A stretch of 64,000 nucleotides of DNA from JAWKNZ01 sp041391425 (GTDB taxonomy: Bacteria > Bdellovibrionota_B > Oligoflexia > Oligoflexales > JAWKNZ01): the NCBI GenBank assembly GCA_041391425.1, contig JAWKNZ010000016.1:9088-73087 (forward strand). The letters run 5' to 3'. The position numbers and the translations under genes are program-made. The notes beneath the pieces were generated by a model, which was given only the letters and a program-made list of their open reading frames with translations, did not search any database and was not told where the DNA came from. Of the stretch, positions 8,921 through 17,522 are shown one piece after another; position 1 is the stretch's first letter; each line of letters begins with the position of its first letter.

Positions 8921-10386
8921 TATCGAGGGACTTTCATAAAAATCTTACCCCGATGTTTTATTCGACGACAAATAGTCCTGATATTTATAGGGGGCGTGTG
9001 ATTTGGGCTGCCTTAAGTGATCTTGAGCCACAAAGTAAAGACAACACAGAGGATAATATTGCCTATGCTTTATGCCAATCGGCAGGGAATTTTGGTGGTA
9101 ATCCTGGTGACTGTGCAAATGGTGGTGTCACTCCAACAGATTATGATGCCATTTGTACCCAATTTGCAAGTGATGGTATCTGCTATAAAGATGAGTTTAA
9201 TAATAGAATTTTAGACCAAGCCACTACATTTGACTATTATGTTTATAATACTTATAGCAATGGCACTGGGGCATTTTACGATAATTTTCTTCAAGTTGGC
9301 CCATTTGGGTATCCATATTATACCCATGGTACTATCACGTTTGTCGACGCTCCTGATCGCGAAGATATCAGACATTTCCGGCCTGAAGAAGTGCATAGGC
9401 AGTTTTTAAATTTTACCTATATAAAAGATTTAAAAAAATGGACCTATATATTTTATCCGGTTATTGCCGGTCAGGATAATAGCGGTGATGGAAGTCTTGT
9501 GTTGAGTGAAGGTGTGAATTCGTTAACAAGTGAACAAATCGATGGATTATTAATAATAAAACAGGCGATCGATAATGGGGCTTTGCCAGTCGGGGACGAT
9601 TTAGAAGTGTATGGATCGACATGCACTGGCTTTTTAGCCTTACCGCAGAGTGTTTGTTCTAATATTCCTGGCGGTGAAGCAGCACTTGATAGTGCGGTCA
9701 AAGCTGCTTTAGCAGAAAAAAATGTTAGAGTTTATTGTTTGTCTTTTGTTTCGGCTTGCCCTGGTACCGCATTGAGCCTTGCAGGTGCTACAAGTACGGC
9801 ATGGTTACCGGCCGAGAGGATTGTTAGGCGCTTAGATAGCACGCCATCAAACAATCTAGTGACTTATTATAGGCCTGTTTATCCAGCTACCAGTGATAAG
9901 GTTTGCCAAGGAGAAGATGTTGCCAATGCCGGTAAGTTTCAGGAATGTGCCATCAATAAAGATAAGCTCGTAAGTGACAGCGATATTCGCACGCAGCTGA
10001 ATGTACCGGCAGCCAAACTAAGAGCTGGAAATTGCGATTTGCTGACTTTTGTAGATGATTTTCATGCTTGTGGTGATTATTACAGTTATAGGTTTAGTAA
10101 AGCTTTTGAGCAGGCAGACGAAATGATTCCTTTTACTTATTCGAGCCAATTTGTTCCAGAAGCGCTTAAACGTGTAGATGATCACAACTCAAGGCCAATT
10201 TTAGCAGGGATGCAGGCAGGTGAAGTGTTAGGATTTCTTGCTAGGACACATTATCAGATTTATTATGTACCGACCGCTACTGCAAGTAAGATTAATTTAT
10301 TGATAGGTGGGCTTGATGAAAGCCAAGGAAAGTACTTATTGCGGGTGCGCATGCACGACTTTAGTGACCCTGTAGATAAAAGGTAA
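8917..10386 (+). CDS. C-terminal part of the surface protein, or coupled orphan gene
   Basis: 489 codons with no signal peptide and no family I recognise. It is rich in Asn, Asp, Tyr and Cys, as in secreted proteins, matching the ORF before it. The GTG start overlaps the previous stop as GTGA, which would suit translational coupling, but no Shine-Dalgarno site is visible. The frame is open further back to 8902. One extra A in GTTCAAGAG (8909-8917) would fuse it to the preceding protein, as at 6838. I favour a single protein of about 1,250 residues (6615-10386) with two frameshifts; separate genes remain possible. Confidence 0.55.
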   Translation: MISRDFHKNLTPMFYSTTNSPDIYRGRVIWAALSDLEPQSKDNTEDNIAYALCQSAGNFGGNPGDCANGGVTPTDYDAICTQFASDGICYKDEFNNRILDQATTFDYYVYNTYSNGTGAFYDNFLQVGPFGYPYYTHGTITFVDAPDREDIRHFRPEEVHRQFLNFTYIKDLKKWTYIFYPVIAGQDNSGDGSLVLSEGVNSLTSEQIDGLLIIKQAIDNGALPVGDDLEVYGSTCTGFLALPQSVCSNIPGGEAALDSAVKAALAEKNVRVYCLSFVSACPGTALSLAGATSTAWLPAERIVRRLDSTPSNNLVTYYRPVYPATSDKVCQGEDVANAGKFQECAINKDKLVSDSDIRTQLNVPAAKLRAGNCDLLTFVDDFHACGDYYSYRFSKAFEQADEMIPFTYSSQFVPEALKRVDDHNSRPILAGMQAGEVLGFLARTHYQIYYVPTATASKINLLIGGLDESQGKYLLRVRMHDFSDPVDKR

Positions 10387-10726
10387 ATGAAAATTTAAAC
10401 CACTATTATAAACATTATTTTATGCAGTATGAGTAAGAACTAACTATACGATATTGAGTGCATTGTTGTCGTGAAAAAATTATGTGAAATGGCTTTTGCT
10501 GATATTAAATATCTCAGTGATTTCTGATAAATATCAATAATTAAAATAGTATAACTTATTTTTTAGTTGTTTTTTGCATTCTATAAAAATCAGAGCGGAG
10601 ACCTAGCTTTTACACCATTTACCAAAAAATCGGGGCAAATGGTGTTTACTTGTAGAATACACCTGCATACGCTAATTTCATCTAACACCTCTTTTTTCGA
10701 CCGTAGTTATCCGAATAGTAGTAATA
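10387..10726. other. AT-rich intergenic region with a small hairpin
   Basis: No gene is seen. A perfect 9-bp inverted repeat, ACACCATTT/AAATGGTGT (10612-10620 and 10637-10645), could form a hairpin. It has no T-run after it, so it is not a classical terminator and may be regulatory for the downstream lipoprotein. Confidence 0.4.
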
Positions 10727-10759
10727 TTGCTTGACTATTTAGGAGTGAGGTATAGAGGT

Positions 10760-11512
10760 ATGAAAGTGATTCCAATCGCAACTTTGTTTTTGATTTTATC
10801 TGGTTGCAGTGTTGTCGGTAAGATATTTCCCGGTATGGCAGATGACAACAGTAAACCTAGAATCATTGGGGATCAATTCCCAGACACGGACGAAAATTAT
10901 GATAAGTCAGGATTTCATTTGACAGTGGAAACTTATGAAGATTGTTCAGCTTTGCAAACTATGGTTTATGAAGCCCAAAAAGCCAAGCTTGCAAATGACT
11001 GGGAACAGACAGTGTATTATGCCCAATTTCGAGGTAATTATGTAGAATATCAAGAGGATGCCATATTGACTCCAAGTGCTAGTACAGCCGCCGCCGAATC
11101 TAGTGCTGAAGTTTCCAAATCTGATAGCGAAAGCTTTACCAACAATCAAGAAAAAGGCATAGACGAAGCTGATTATATAAAAATAGGAAATTCACAAATT
11201 TTTGTTCTAGGTAGCAAGAAGATCGCAGTTTCTAATCGAAGTGGTTTGCAATATGTCGGTAAACTCGACTTGGACGGACTGAGTTCTCCTGTCATGTATA
11301 CACCTAAAGATAGGCTGATACTCGCTGGGACTCGAAGTAAAGCCATTGAAGGCAAAATAGAGACAAATTTGCCAAACTATTCTTACTATAATACCAATAG
11401 TGAGACAGTCGTTCGTGTCTATGATGTTGCGCAATCACAGTTACCAAAGCTTGCTAAGGAATATGTCTTTAACGGGAACTATGTTGATTCAAGGCTCACT
11501 AAGGGAATCTGA
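10760..11512 (+). CDS. Beta-propeller lipoprotein, N-terminal part (frameshifted)
   Basis: First part of a secreted beta-propeller protein of the COG4880 type (distantly WD40-like). The ATG at 10760 is preferred over the TTG at 10727 because it directly begins a lipoprotein signal peptide with lipobox LILSGC. Family hallmarks are NNQEKGIDEADYIK (the NxQe.GvDEaD.vk motif) and FNGNYVDSRL (f.GsYv.SR). The frame stops at TGA 11510. In the -1 frame the protein continues as GNLILVMQGSLEF, exactly as expected for the family. The switch is in the GGG at 11503-11505. Confidence 0.75.
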   Translation: MKVIPIATLFLILSGCSVVGKIFPGMADDNSKPRIIGDQFPDTDENYDKSGFHLTVETYEDCSALQTMVYEAQKAKLANDWEQTVYYAQFRGNYVEYQEDAILTPSASTAAAESSAEVSKSDSESFTNNQEKGIDEADYIKIGNSQIFVLGSKKIAVSNRSGLQYVGKLDLDGLSSPVMYTPKDRLILAGTRSKAIEGKIETNLPNYSYYNTNSETVVRVYDVAQSQLPKLAKEYVFNGNYVDSRLTKGI

Positions 11513-11520
11513 TACTGGTA

Positions 11521-13017
11521 ATGCAGGGATCTTTAGAGTTTAAAGATGATGCATTTCAAACTGAGACGGTAGAATATAAATCCGAAGATTCTATTATACC
11601 TCTGCAGAAGCAAACTATTACTTCCGATCCTTTAATGATAAAAAACAATGCTATTGCTGGAGTGCCTTGCCAACAAATTGTAAAACAGCCAAGTAGAGAT
11701 ATGGATTTTAATCTCACTCAAGTTGCTTCGATAGATGTGACAAATTTGGATGCCGCCCAGATAAAAGCTGCATTGGGTGGTGGTGAGCAAATTTATATGA
11801 GTAATAAAAGTTTATATATTATCAAATCTGGAGTTAATTGGCAGCCTTGGGTACGCCCAAAAGATGAAGAAATCACCGATAATAGTGCGAGTGCCACCGT
11901 ATCGGTAAGTAACAGTAGTTACTATGGACGCCTGCAGGAAGGGTTAGCTATCTTAAAGGCGGATATTGCAGCCGATAGCGGTGGTATAGAATTTGTTGCT
12001 GCCGGAATAGTACTAGGACAGGCAAAAGACCAGTATTCTTTCAAAGAATATGCTGATGGATCTCTTGCCGTTGCCACCACAACATATATGCCACTTCCTG
12101 AGGTAGCAGTTGCCGCTGACGAAGATGGCAGTAGCAGCGCATCTGAGCTAGTTGAATTTGTCAACAGCGATGAACCATGGAGTCAAATTGTTGATGATAC
12201 GCGCGGACGCAACCATTTATGGGTTCTTGCGCAAAAAGATAAGTCGCTAGAAGTGGTGCGTGCTGCTAAGAATTTTGGTGAGATTGGAGAAGATATCCGT
12301 TCAGTTCGCTTTATGGACGGCTATGCATATATTGTAACGTTTAAAAAGACAGATCCACTTTATTCTTTTGATATGTCAGTTCCTAGTGAGTTTAAAATGG
12401 TGGGTAAATTGAAAATTCCAGGATTTTCGATGTATATGCATCCTGCAGGCGACCAGATTATTGGGGTTGGTTTTGATGCCGATGATCAAGGAGAATTTGC
12501 GTGGTATCAGGGAATACAGGTTTCTTTGTTTGATGTCAGTGACCCAACAAATATGCAGCGCACTGATAATAAAATTCATGGTCAGCGTGGATCGAGTTCA
12601 GAAGTTACAAGCGATGCTCATGCGTTCTTTTATAGCGAAGAGGATAATATTTTCGCTTTACCGGTCGTGGAATTGGCAGGCAAGGAAGGCAATATCGGAT
12701 CACAATATGGAAGTGAATTGCAGTTCTCTGGCGTAGTGCTTTATAGCATTGAAGGAGAAAAACTACAGGAGAAAGGAAGAATCAGTCACTTTGATTTTAT
12801 CCCCAGCGAGTGTCAGAGTATATTGAAGCAAGGGCAATGGTGGCAAAATAATACCCGTTCTTTGGATATTAATAGAGTTTTCAAAGTTGATGAAAAAATA
12901 CTCACAATATCACGCTACGGGATCAAACAGTATGGATTACTCGACTTTTCTACCCCCATTGCTATGACGCATTTTCCTGAGGCAGATGGCTGTTCGACCG
13001 ATGCCTTTATCGATTAG
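11521..13017 (+). CDS. Beta-propeller lipoprotein, C-terminal part
   Basis: 498 codons continuing the propeller begun at 10760. Repeated blade-like stretches are visible (for example VRFMDGYAYIVTFKKTDPLYSFD and KLKIPGFSMYMHPAGDQIIGVG), as in secreted C-terminal beta-propeller proteins. The frame is open from 11503, so the ATG at 11521 is just the first Met after the shift and has no ribosome-binding site. Together the two parts would give about 750 residues. The function is unknown; surface protein interaction is the usual guess. The 3' end overlaps the convergent oxygenase gene by 11 bases. Confidence 0.7.
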   Translation: MQGSLEFKDDAFQTETVEYKSEDSIIPLQKQTITSDPLMIKNNAIAGVPCQQIVKQPSRDMDFNLTQVASIDVTNLDAAQIKAALGGGEQIYMSNKSLYIIKSGVNWQPWVRPKDEEITDNSASATVSVSNSSYYGRLQEGLAILKADIAADSGGIEFVAAGIVLGQAKDQYSFKEYADGSLAVATTTYMPLPEVAVAADEDGSSSASELVEFVNSDEPWSQIVDDTRGRNHLWVLAQKDKSLEVVRAAKNFGEIGEDIRSVRFMDGYAYIVTFKKTDPLYSFDMSVPSEFKMVGKLKIPGFSMYMHPAGDQIIGVGFDADDQGEFAWYQGIQVSLFDVSDPTNMQRTDNKIHGQRGSSSEVTSDAHAFFYSEEDNIFALPVVELAGKEGNIGSQYGSELQFSGVVLYSIEGEKLQEKGRISHFDFIPSECQSILKQGQWWQNNTRSLDINRVFKVDEKILTISRYGIKQYGLLDFSTPIAMTHFPEADGCSTDAFID

Positions 13018-13972
13018 GAGACGTTTGTATAAGGCCAATTTCTCGCAGTCTTTCCATGAGAAAGTCTTGTGCCAGGATATCCTCGTATCTTGCACCTGCA
13101 CCTCGGCATGATTCAATGCATGTAAGCATTGCTTTTGGGTGTGGGTGCATAAAAAAGGGAATTGAAAAGCGGTCGGTATTTGCATCTTCTGGATTGACGA
13201 CCCGGTGAGTGGTTGCTGGATATATATCATTGGTAATACGCGCTAGCATATCTCCTGAGTCGACAATAATATCATTGTGTTTACTTTTCACATCAAGCCA
13301 TTTGCCATCACGATCCTTTAGTTGTAACCCTGATGCGGTGGCACTTACTAGCAAAGTAATCAAATTAATATCTTCGTGGGCTGCAGCTCTAATTGACCTT
13401 GGGTCGGCTGTCGGTGGAATGGGTGGATAATGTAAAATTCTAAGAATAGAATTTCCATATTTTGTCATGGTATCAAAATAGTCTTTAGCAACTTGCAACT
13501 CTGAAGTAAGAGCTTGTAGTATTATGCGTCCAGAATCTTCTAAGGCTTTGTAAAGCGCTGTGAAAGTCTCTTTAAAAGTAGGTAATTCTTCTGGCCAAAT
13601 ATTATTTACATATGATTCTTCATAAGGATGCCCCGAAGGCAGCATCTGCCCGACATGCCAGAACTCTTTTAAGTCAGCTACCTTAGCATCTTTGGCATGC
13701 TCGATTCCAAAAGGGGTGTAGCCTCGTTGTCCACCATTATTTTGGGCTGAATATTTGTTTTTAATCTTTAGATCTAGCTCGAAGAATAACCTCGCCTGTT
13801 CATAAGCATTATTTAATAATGTTTCAGAAATAGGGTGGTCGCATAGGACAATAAAGCCGTATTCTTTGAGGCCTAATGCCAATTGTCTAGAAAAGAACTC
13901 TTGGTCCGTAGCATTTCCCTCCAAATAGGACCGTAGTGAGAGCCTAGGGACCTTGCGTACTGATTCTGGCAT
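13007..13972 (-). CDS. 2-oxoglutarate/Fe(II) oxygenase, isopenicillin N synthase-like
   Basis: 321 residues of the IPNS/flavonol-synthase-like dioxygenase family, complete with the N-terminal DIOX_N region and jelly-roll core. The iron ligands are His199 and Asp201 (AAHEDINLITLL) and His256 (ATTHRV). Arg268-Phe-Ser270 (RFSIPFF) binds the 2-oxo acid carboxylate. The substrate cannot be told: bacterial relatives include enzymes of unknown role as well as ethylene-forming and beta-lactam enzymes, and no biosynthetic cluster surrounds it. It ends 11 bases inside the convergent propeller gene. Confidence 0.85.
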   Translation of the reverse strand: MPESVRKVPRLSLRSYLEGNATDQEFFSRQLALGLKEYGFIVLCDHPISETLLNNAYEQARLFFELDLKIKNKYSAQNNGGQRGYTPFGIEHAKDAKVADLKEFWHVGQMLPSGHPYEESYVNNIWPEELPTFKETFTALYKALEDSGRIILQALTSELQVAKDYFDTMTKYGNSILRILHYPPIPPTADPRSIRAAAHEDINLITLLVSATASGLQLKDRDGKWLDVKSKHNDIIVDSGDMLARITNDIYPATTHRVVNPEDANTDRFSIPFFMHPHPKAMLTCIESCRGAGARYEDILAQDFLMERLREIGLIQTSPNR

Positions 13973-14097
13973 TTTAACCTCTAAAAGCTTCGTAGCGTTA
14001 TGGTTTAATATTTTTTAAACCTGAGCTATATGGTAACAGGAAGGCTGTTATGGAAACAAGAATATAGCCTTTTTATATATAATATGTTGTTAATACT

Positions 14098-14259
14098 ATG
14101 ATTTTTTTGAAAAACTATGCTTACTATTTGAACATAAAGAAGGATGCAAAGCTAGTGTTGGTGGCTTTCTTAGTACTTTTAAGCTATGGTTTGCAGTGTA
14201 TTTTGAGTCTGTTTTGCTTTGATAATAAAGCACAAAATTCATCTTCTAAGTTGTCTTAA
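14098..14259 (+). CDS. Possible small single-pass membrane protein (53 aa)
   Basis: A short ATG-to-TAA frame in the gap before the DnaC-like gene. After a short polar N-terminus it has one strongly hydrophobic segment (LVLVAFLVLLSYGLQCILSLF) and a polar Ser/Asn/Lys tail. No clear Shine-Dalgarno site precedes it and I know no family. The rest of 13973-14395 shows nothing else recognisable. Confidence 0.3.
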   Translation: MIFLKNYAYYLNIKKDAKLVLVAFLVLLSYGLQCILSLFCFDNKAQNSSSKLS

Positions 14260-14395
14260 AGTTATTAGGAGATGGTATATTTGCTACAGGAACAGACGTC
14301 TTAAGTTGTGGCGTACCATGAAAGTTTTTTGTTCTTGGCAATAAGAAGTTTTCAAGTATGAGATTAAGCATGAACACCCAGAAGAGGGCTTCATT

Positions 14396-15322
14396 ATGAG
14401 AAGTGCATTTAGTGGTAAGTTAACCCAAGCATTGCAAGATATTGGTTTGGATAGCGAAGAGAATCTTTCTTCTCTGGCGACGGCTTGTGCGTTAGCAGTG
14501 GCGAAGCCTTGCTGTGATGGTTGGGGAATACAGCTCTCGACGCACGGATCTAAAACGATAGCGCAGCTATGTAGGTGTGTAAAAAAATGTGCGACTTGTT
14601 TGGGGCATACTAGCAAATTAGATAGTTCGGGGCGTTCTCATTCATGTGTTAAGCATTCTCCGAATAAGATTGTTAATATGATTAATTCTGCAGATATTCC
14701 TGCGCGCTATAAAGATGCTAATCTAAAAAACTTTGATAATTTGAGTGGTAATGGTGAGCAAGCAGTAAGAGAAATCCAGCAGTGGATCTCGGGTTTTAGT
14801 AAGAAGAATGATATTAAAGGTTTAATTCTAGGGGGCCCTGTTGGGGTTGGTAAGACCTATCTTTTAGCTTCGATAGCCAAAGCTTTAATCATTAAAGAAA
14901 TTAGTGTGAAGTTCGTTGATTTTTTCCAGCTGATTACAGAGATCAAAGCTGGCTATAGTGATCGTAAGTCAGACTTATCGCTAATAGCACCGTTATTAGA
15001 CGTTGACGTTCTAATTATTGATGAACTTGGAAAAGGGCGGAACAATGAATTCGAGCTAACTATCCTCGATCAGCTGGTGATGGGCCGCTATAATGCCAAT
15101 AAAGTAATTGTTGCTTCTACCAATTGTTCTTTTGTGGAAACAGCCTCACGCTATGCAGTTAATGTTCCTTTGGATCAGGAACGAAGTCCCCATGGTTATT
15201 TTGCTCCTGAAAATTTTGGTACTTTGGAATCTAGGGTAGGTAAACGAATTTACTCTAGGCTGGCAGAGACAACCCACTTGATTGAGCTCAGTGGCGAAGA
15301 TTATCGACGTAAGAACTGTTAA
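14396..15322 (+). CDS. DnaC/IstB-like AAA+ ATPase (helicase-loader type)
   Basis: 308 residues. The N-terminus has a Cys cluster (PCCDGWG about 38-44; CRCVKKCATCLGH 59-71) likely to bind zinc. The AAA+ core shows Walker A GGPVGVGKT (146-154), Walker B VDVLIIDELG and a sensor-1 stretch VIVASTNCS. This layout matches DnaC/DnaI helicase loaders and IstB. No transposase accompanies it, so a replication-related loader is more likely than IstB, though unproven. It is followed after 20 bases by a degenerate relative, giving a tandem pair. Confidence 0.75.
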   Translation: MRSAFSGKLTQALQDIGLDSEENLSSLATACALAVAKPCCDGWGIQLSTHGSKTIAQLCRCVKKCATCLGHTSKLDSSGRSHSCVKHSPNKIVNMINSADIPARYKDANLKNFDNLSGNGEQAVREIQQWISGFSKKNDIKGLILGGPVGVGKTYLLASIAKALIIKEISVKFVDFFQLITEIKAGYSDRKSDLSLIAPLLDVDVLIIDELGKGRNNEFELTILDQLVMGRYNANKVIVASTNCSFVETASRYAVNVPLDQERSPHGYFAPENFGTLESRVGKRIYSRLAETTHLIELSGEDYRRKNC

Positions 15323-15342
15323 ATATTCTAAAAGCTACTAGC

Positions 15343-15642
15343 ATGAACAAAACGAAATGCATTATGTCTTCCTTGTCCAATCCGCAATTATCGGGATTAT
15401 TGCCGGGTTTGGATTATTCAGGTGTGGTTTTAAAACCATCATCAAGAGATTTTCGCTGCTGCCATGGTAGTGCAATGATGGTTCGTGCTGATGGTCAGGT
15501 GCGACGTTGCGATTTGCTTTTAAGAGTACAGAGGACACAAAATTTATTGGACTACCTTGAAAGTGCTTGGGGAGAGGAGCTTTTCATTTTGTTCTCAAAA
15601 ACACTTTGCCTAATGAGTATTTTTTTGGTTGAAAGCGTATGA
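15343..15642 (+). CDS. N-terminal fragment of a second DnaC-like protein
   Basis: The first 80 or so codons look genuine: FRCCHGSAMMVRADGQVRRC echoes the CCDGWG...C motif of the preceding DnaC-like protein. After about position 15585 this frame seems wrong. The -1 frame gives HFVLKNTLPNEYFFG, and one more -1 step in the T7 run at 15621-15627 leads into the next ORF. I therefore read 15343-16114 as one gene with two single-base deletions. Without correction this ORF would be a 99-residue stub of no function. Confidence 0.5.
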   Translation: MNKTKCIMSSLSNPQLSGLLPGLDYSGVVLKPSSRDFRCCHGSAMMVRADGQVRRCDLLLRVQRTQNLLDYLESAWGEELFILFSKTLCLMSIFLVESV

Positions 15643-16114
15643 AAACGAAACCATCGCAAAAGGCCATTGTATAAAAGGTAATCGCAGACAAACAACAGCT
15701 AGCGCACTCTGGACACTAGCATTTGCGGCAACTTGGCGATTTGCCATGCGTGTCCACATCGTTAATTTTGCACGTTGCAAACCACAAGATCTTCTACCGG
15801 AAGAGCCAACAAGTGGCGATTATTCTAAGTTAATCTTTTTGGTTGAAGGGGTAGATAAACTTTGGATGCCGGAAAAAGCCTTTCAATATGAAACCATTGT
15901 TTCCTGGTGCGAAAGGGCGCAAGTGCCTTTATGGTCGGAATTTCTTATGAATGATCTGAATAACGGAACTAGTGAAAAGCCTCTTTTTTTTAAAAAAAGT
16001 AGTTTTGAAACTAAGATAGCTGCTAAGAAAAATTTGCCACCACTACGATGGCTTGCTCCCGATTGTTTGTCTAGATTAGGTGATGTTGCATCTGGAGTTG
16101 AGAGCTTTTTTTGA
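15629..16114 (+). CDS. C-terminal part of second DnaC-like protein, degenerate P-loop
   Basis: 161 codons starting at a TTG that is probably internal. The layout follows DnaC/IstB: the Walker A position reads KGNRRQTTASALW instead of GxxxxGKT, then AMRVHIVNF (the usual strand after the first helix), then KLIFLVEGVDKLW where a Walker B (LIIDEL) would sit. The Lys-Thr and Asp-Glu pairs are missing, so ATP hydrolysis is doubtful. It may be an inactive regulatory paralogue or a decaying copy of the upstream gene. The relationship is judged by eye and position. Confidence 0.45.
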   Translation: MKAYENETIAKGHCIKGNRRQTTASALWTLAFAATWRFAMRVHIVNFARCKPQDLLPEEPTSGDYSKLIFLVEGVDKLWMPEKAFQYETIVSWCERAQVPLWSEFLMNDLNNGTSEKPLFFKKSSFETKIAAKKNLPPLRWLAPDCLSRLGDVASGVESFF

Positions 16115-16228
16115 AACGAGACTTAATAGTTTTATATGTAGAGATGTTTTAGAAAGAAATTTTTGCGAGTCTGAATTTATATAAATTTTCTCTGTCGGGG
16201 ACCCTAAATTTTTTCTTAGTGCAGTTCC

Positions 16229-17254
16229 TTAATCATCCCAGTTTCTACTTTGTGATTTGTCATAATTTTTATGGCAAGAATAGCAGTTGCCAAAACCTTC
16301 AAGGATATAGGTTAGAGGATTATTCGTACCATGCTTAGTTTTTCCCTCGTTAAAGTGGCATGGCAGGCAAAATGTTAGCTTTGGAGTGGAATGATTGAAC
16401 TCCCAAGTATTTTTATTTTCAACTGGGGTTAAATGGCATTCACTACAATCTTTACCCAATAAATGCCCTGAACCATCATCTCCGTCTTGATAGCCTAAGG
16501 GAGGACCTTGATTAGGGTAGGCCCTATTATATGGATTTGTTGGCCTGGTATGGCAATATTCACCGCATGATTCTGGTTTGGGGGTATGGCTAAAAAGAGC
16601 ATTCGTAAACGACGGAAATTTATGACAAGACTTGCAGTCACTTTCTTGAGGGTGAGGGAACGTCGGGCGTTGGCTTTCGTGGCAAGTGACACAACTTTCT
16701 GGTTCAGGTATATGATCAAAGCTAGCTGCTCGTTTCCAATTTGGGAAGGCATGGCAACCTACGCAATCTTTTGTTTTTTCATGTGGCGAGCTAGGCCTAT
16801 CTTTTTCATGACATGATATGCATGAACTGGGAATAGGATCGTGTAATGAAGCAGTGTCTAGGCGCCATTGTGGATAGCTATGGCAACTAGCACATTCTCC
16901 TGTCTGGGTATGAGGCTTTTCTGGACGACTGGGCTCGTGGCAGCTGTTGCATGAGTTTGGCATCGGATCGTGTTTGAATGAAAGAAGATTAGTCCATTTT
17001 TTTGTCTTGTCATATTTATGGCATTCACTACAATCTTTTCCTTCCCCATGGGGGAATTCATTTGTCACAGGAAAGCGCTCCATTTCATGGCAGCTTATGC
17101 AATTTGAGTTGATGCCACTATGATCTATTGTCGGGATGCTTTTTGCTTCTGAAACTTGCGGCTTTTCAACTGGAAGTTGGTCACATGAATAAAACACCAT
17201 GGCAAAGAAGGTTGTGCCAAGAAGCGAGAGAAAAGATGACGGTAAAGCCTTCAA
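16229..17254 (-). CDS. Multiheme c-type cytochrome lipoprotein (about 12 hemes)
   Basis: 341 residues with a signal peptide ending in a lipobox-like FYSC, so probably membrane-anchored. I count eleven CxxCH sites (CISCH, CSECH, CNSCH, CASCH, CISCH, CVGCH, CVTCH, CKSCH, CSECH, CLPCH, CYSCH) plus one CGEYCH (Cx3CH), so up to twelve hemes. The spacing is regular, with repeats of the form P.SC.SCHE..RP..PH....C..CH, suggesting internal duplication. Many His remain for bis-His ligation. A role in periplasmic or outer-surface electron transfer is likely; the donor and acceptor are unknown. Confidence 0.9.
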   Translation of the reverse strand: MKALPSSFLSLLGTTFFAMVFYSCDQLPVEKPQVSEAKSIPTIDHSGINSNCISCHEMERFPVTNEFPHGEGKDCSECHKYDKTKKWTNLLSFKHDPMPNSCNSCHEPSRPEKPHTQTGECASCHSYPQWRLDTASLHDPIPSSCISCHEKDRPSSPHEKTKDCVGCHAFPNWKRAASFDHIPEPESCVTCHESQRPTFPHPQESDCKSCHKFPSFTNALFSHTPKPESCGEYCHTRPTNPYNRAYPNQGPPLGYQDGDDGSGHLLGKDCSECHLTPVENKNTWEFNHSTPKLTFCLPCHFNEGKTKHGTNNPLTYILEGFGNCYSCHKNYDKSQSRNWDD

Positions 17255-17522
17255 ATATAGCCTACAGATTAAAGAGTGTATTTTTGTTATCTATTTTTTC
17301 AATGCCGCTAACTTGCATTTGCTTTTAAAGTTAGTTGCTATGCAGGGTGTCAAGAAAGAACACGAGTTGTATCTGTATACTAAATACTAACTAAGAACAC
17401 ATTTTCTAATATAATTCATGCCCGTCATATAACCCCATACGTGTGTACTATCGGCGTAAATGGAGAAGTACTTTAATTTGCTCATTAAATTAGATGATAA
17501 TTATAAAATATTATATTTTTCG

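Noticed and set aside
6834..11512. Programmed -1 ribosomal frameshifting in the surface lipoprotein and propeller genes
   Set aside because: The shift sites have no classical slippery heptamer or clear downstream structure, and similar breaks occur in unrelated housekeeping genes nearby. Sequence error or decay explains all of them better.
14396..16114. IS21-type insertion sequence (istA/istB)
   Set aside because: The ATPase resembles IstB, but there is no integrase gene, no terminal inverted repeats were seen, and the Cys-rich N-terminus fits DnaC-type loaders.
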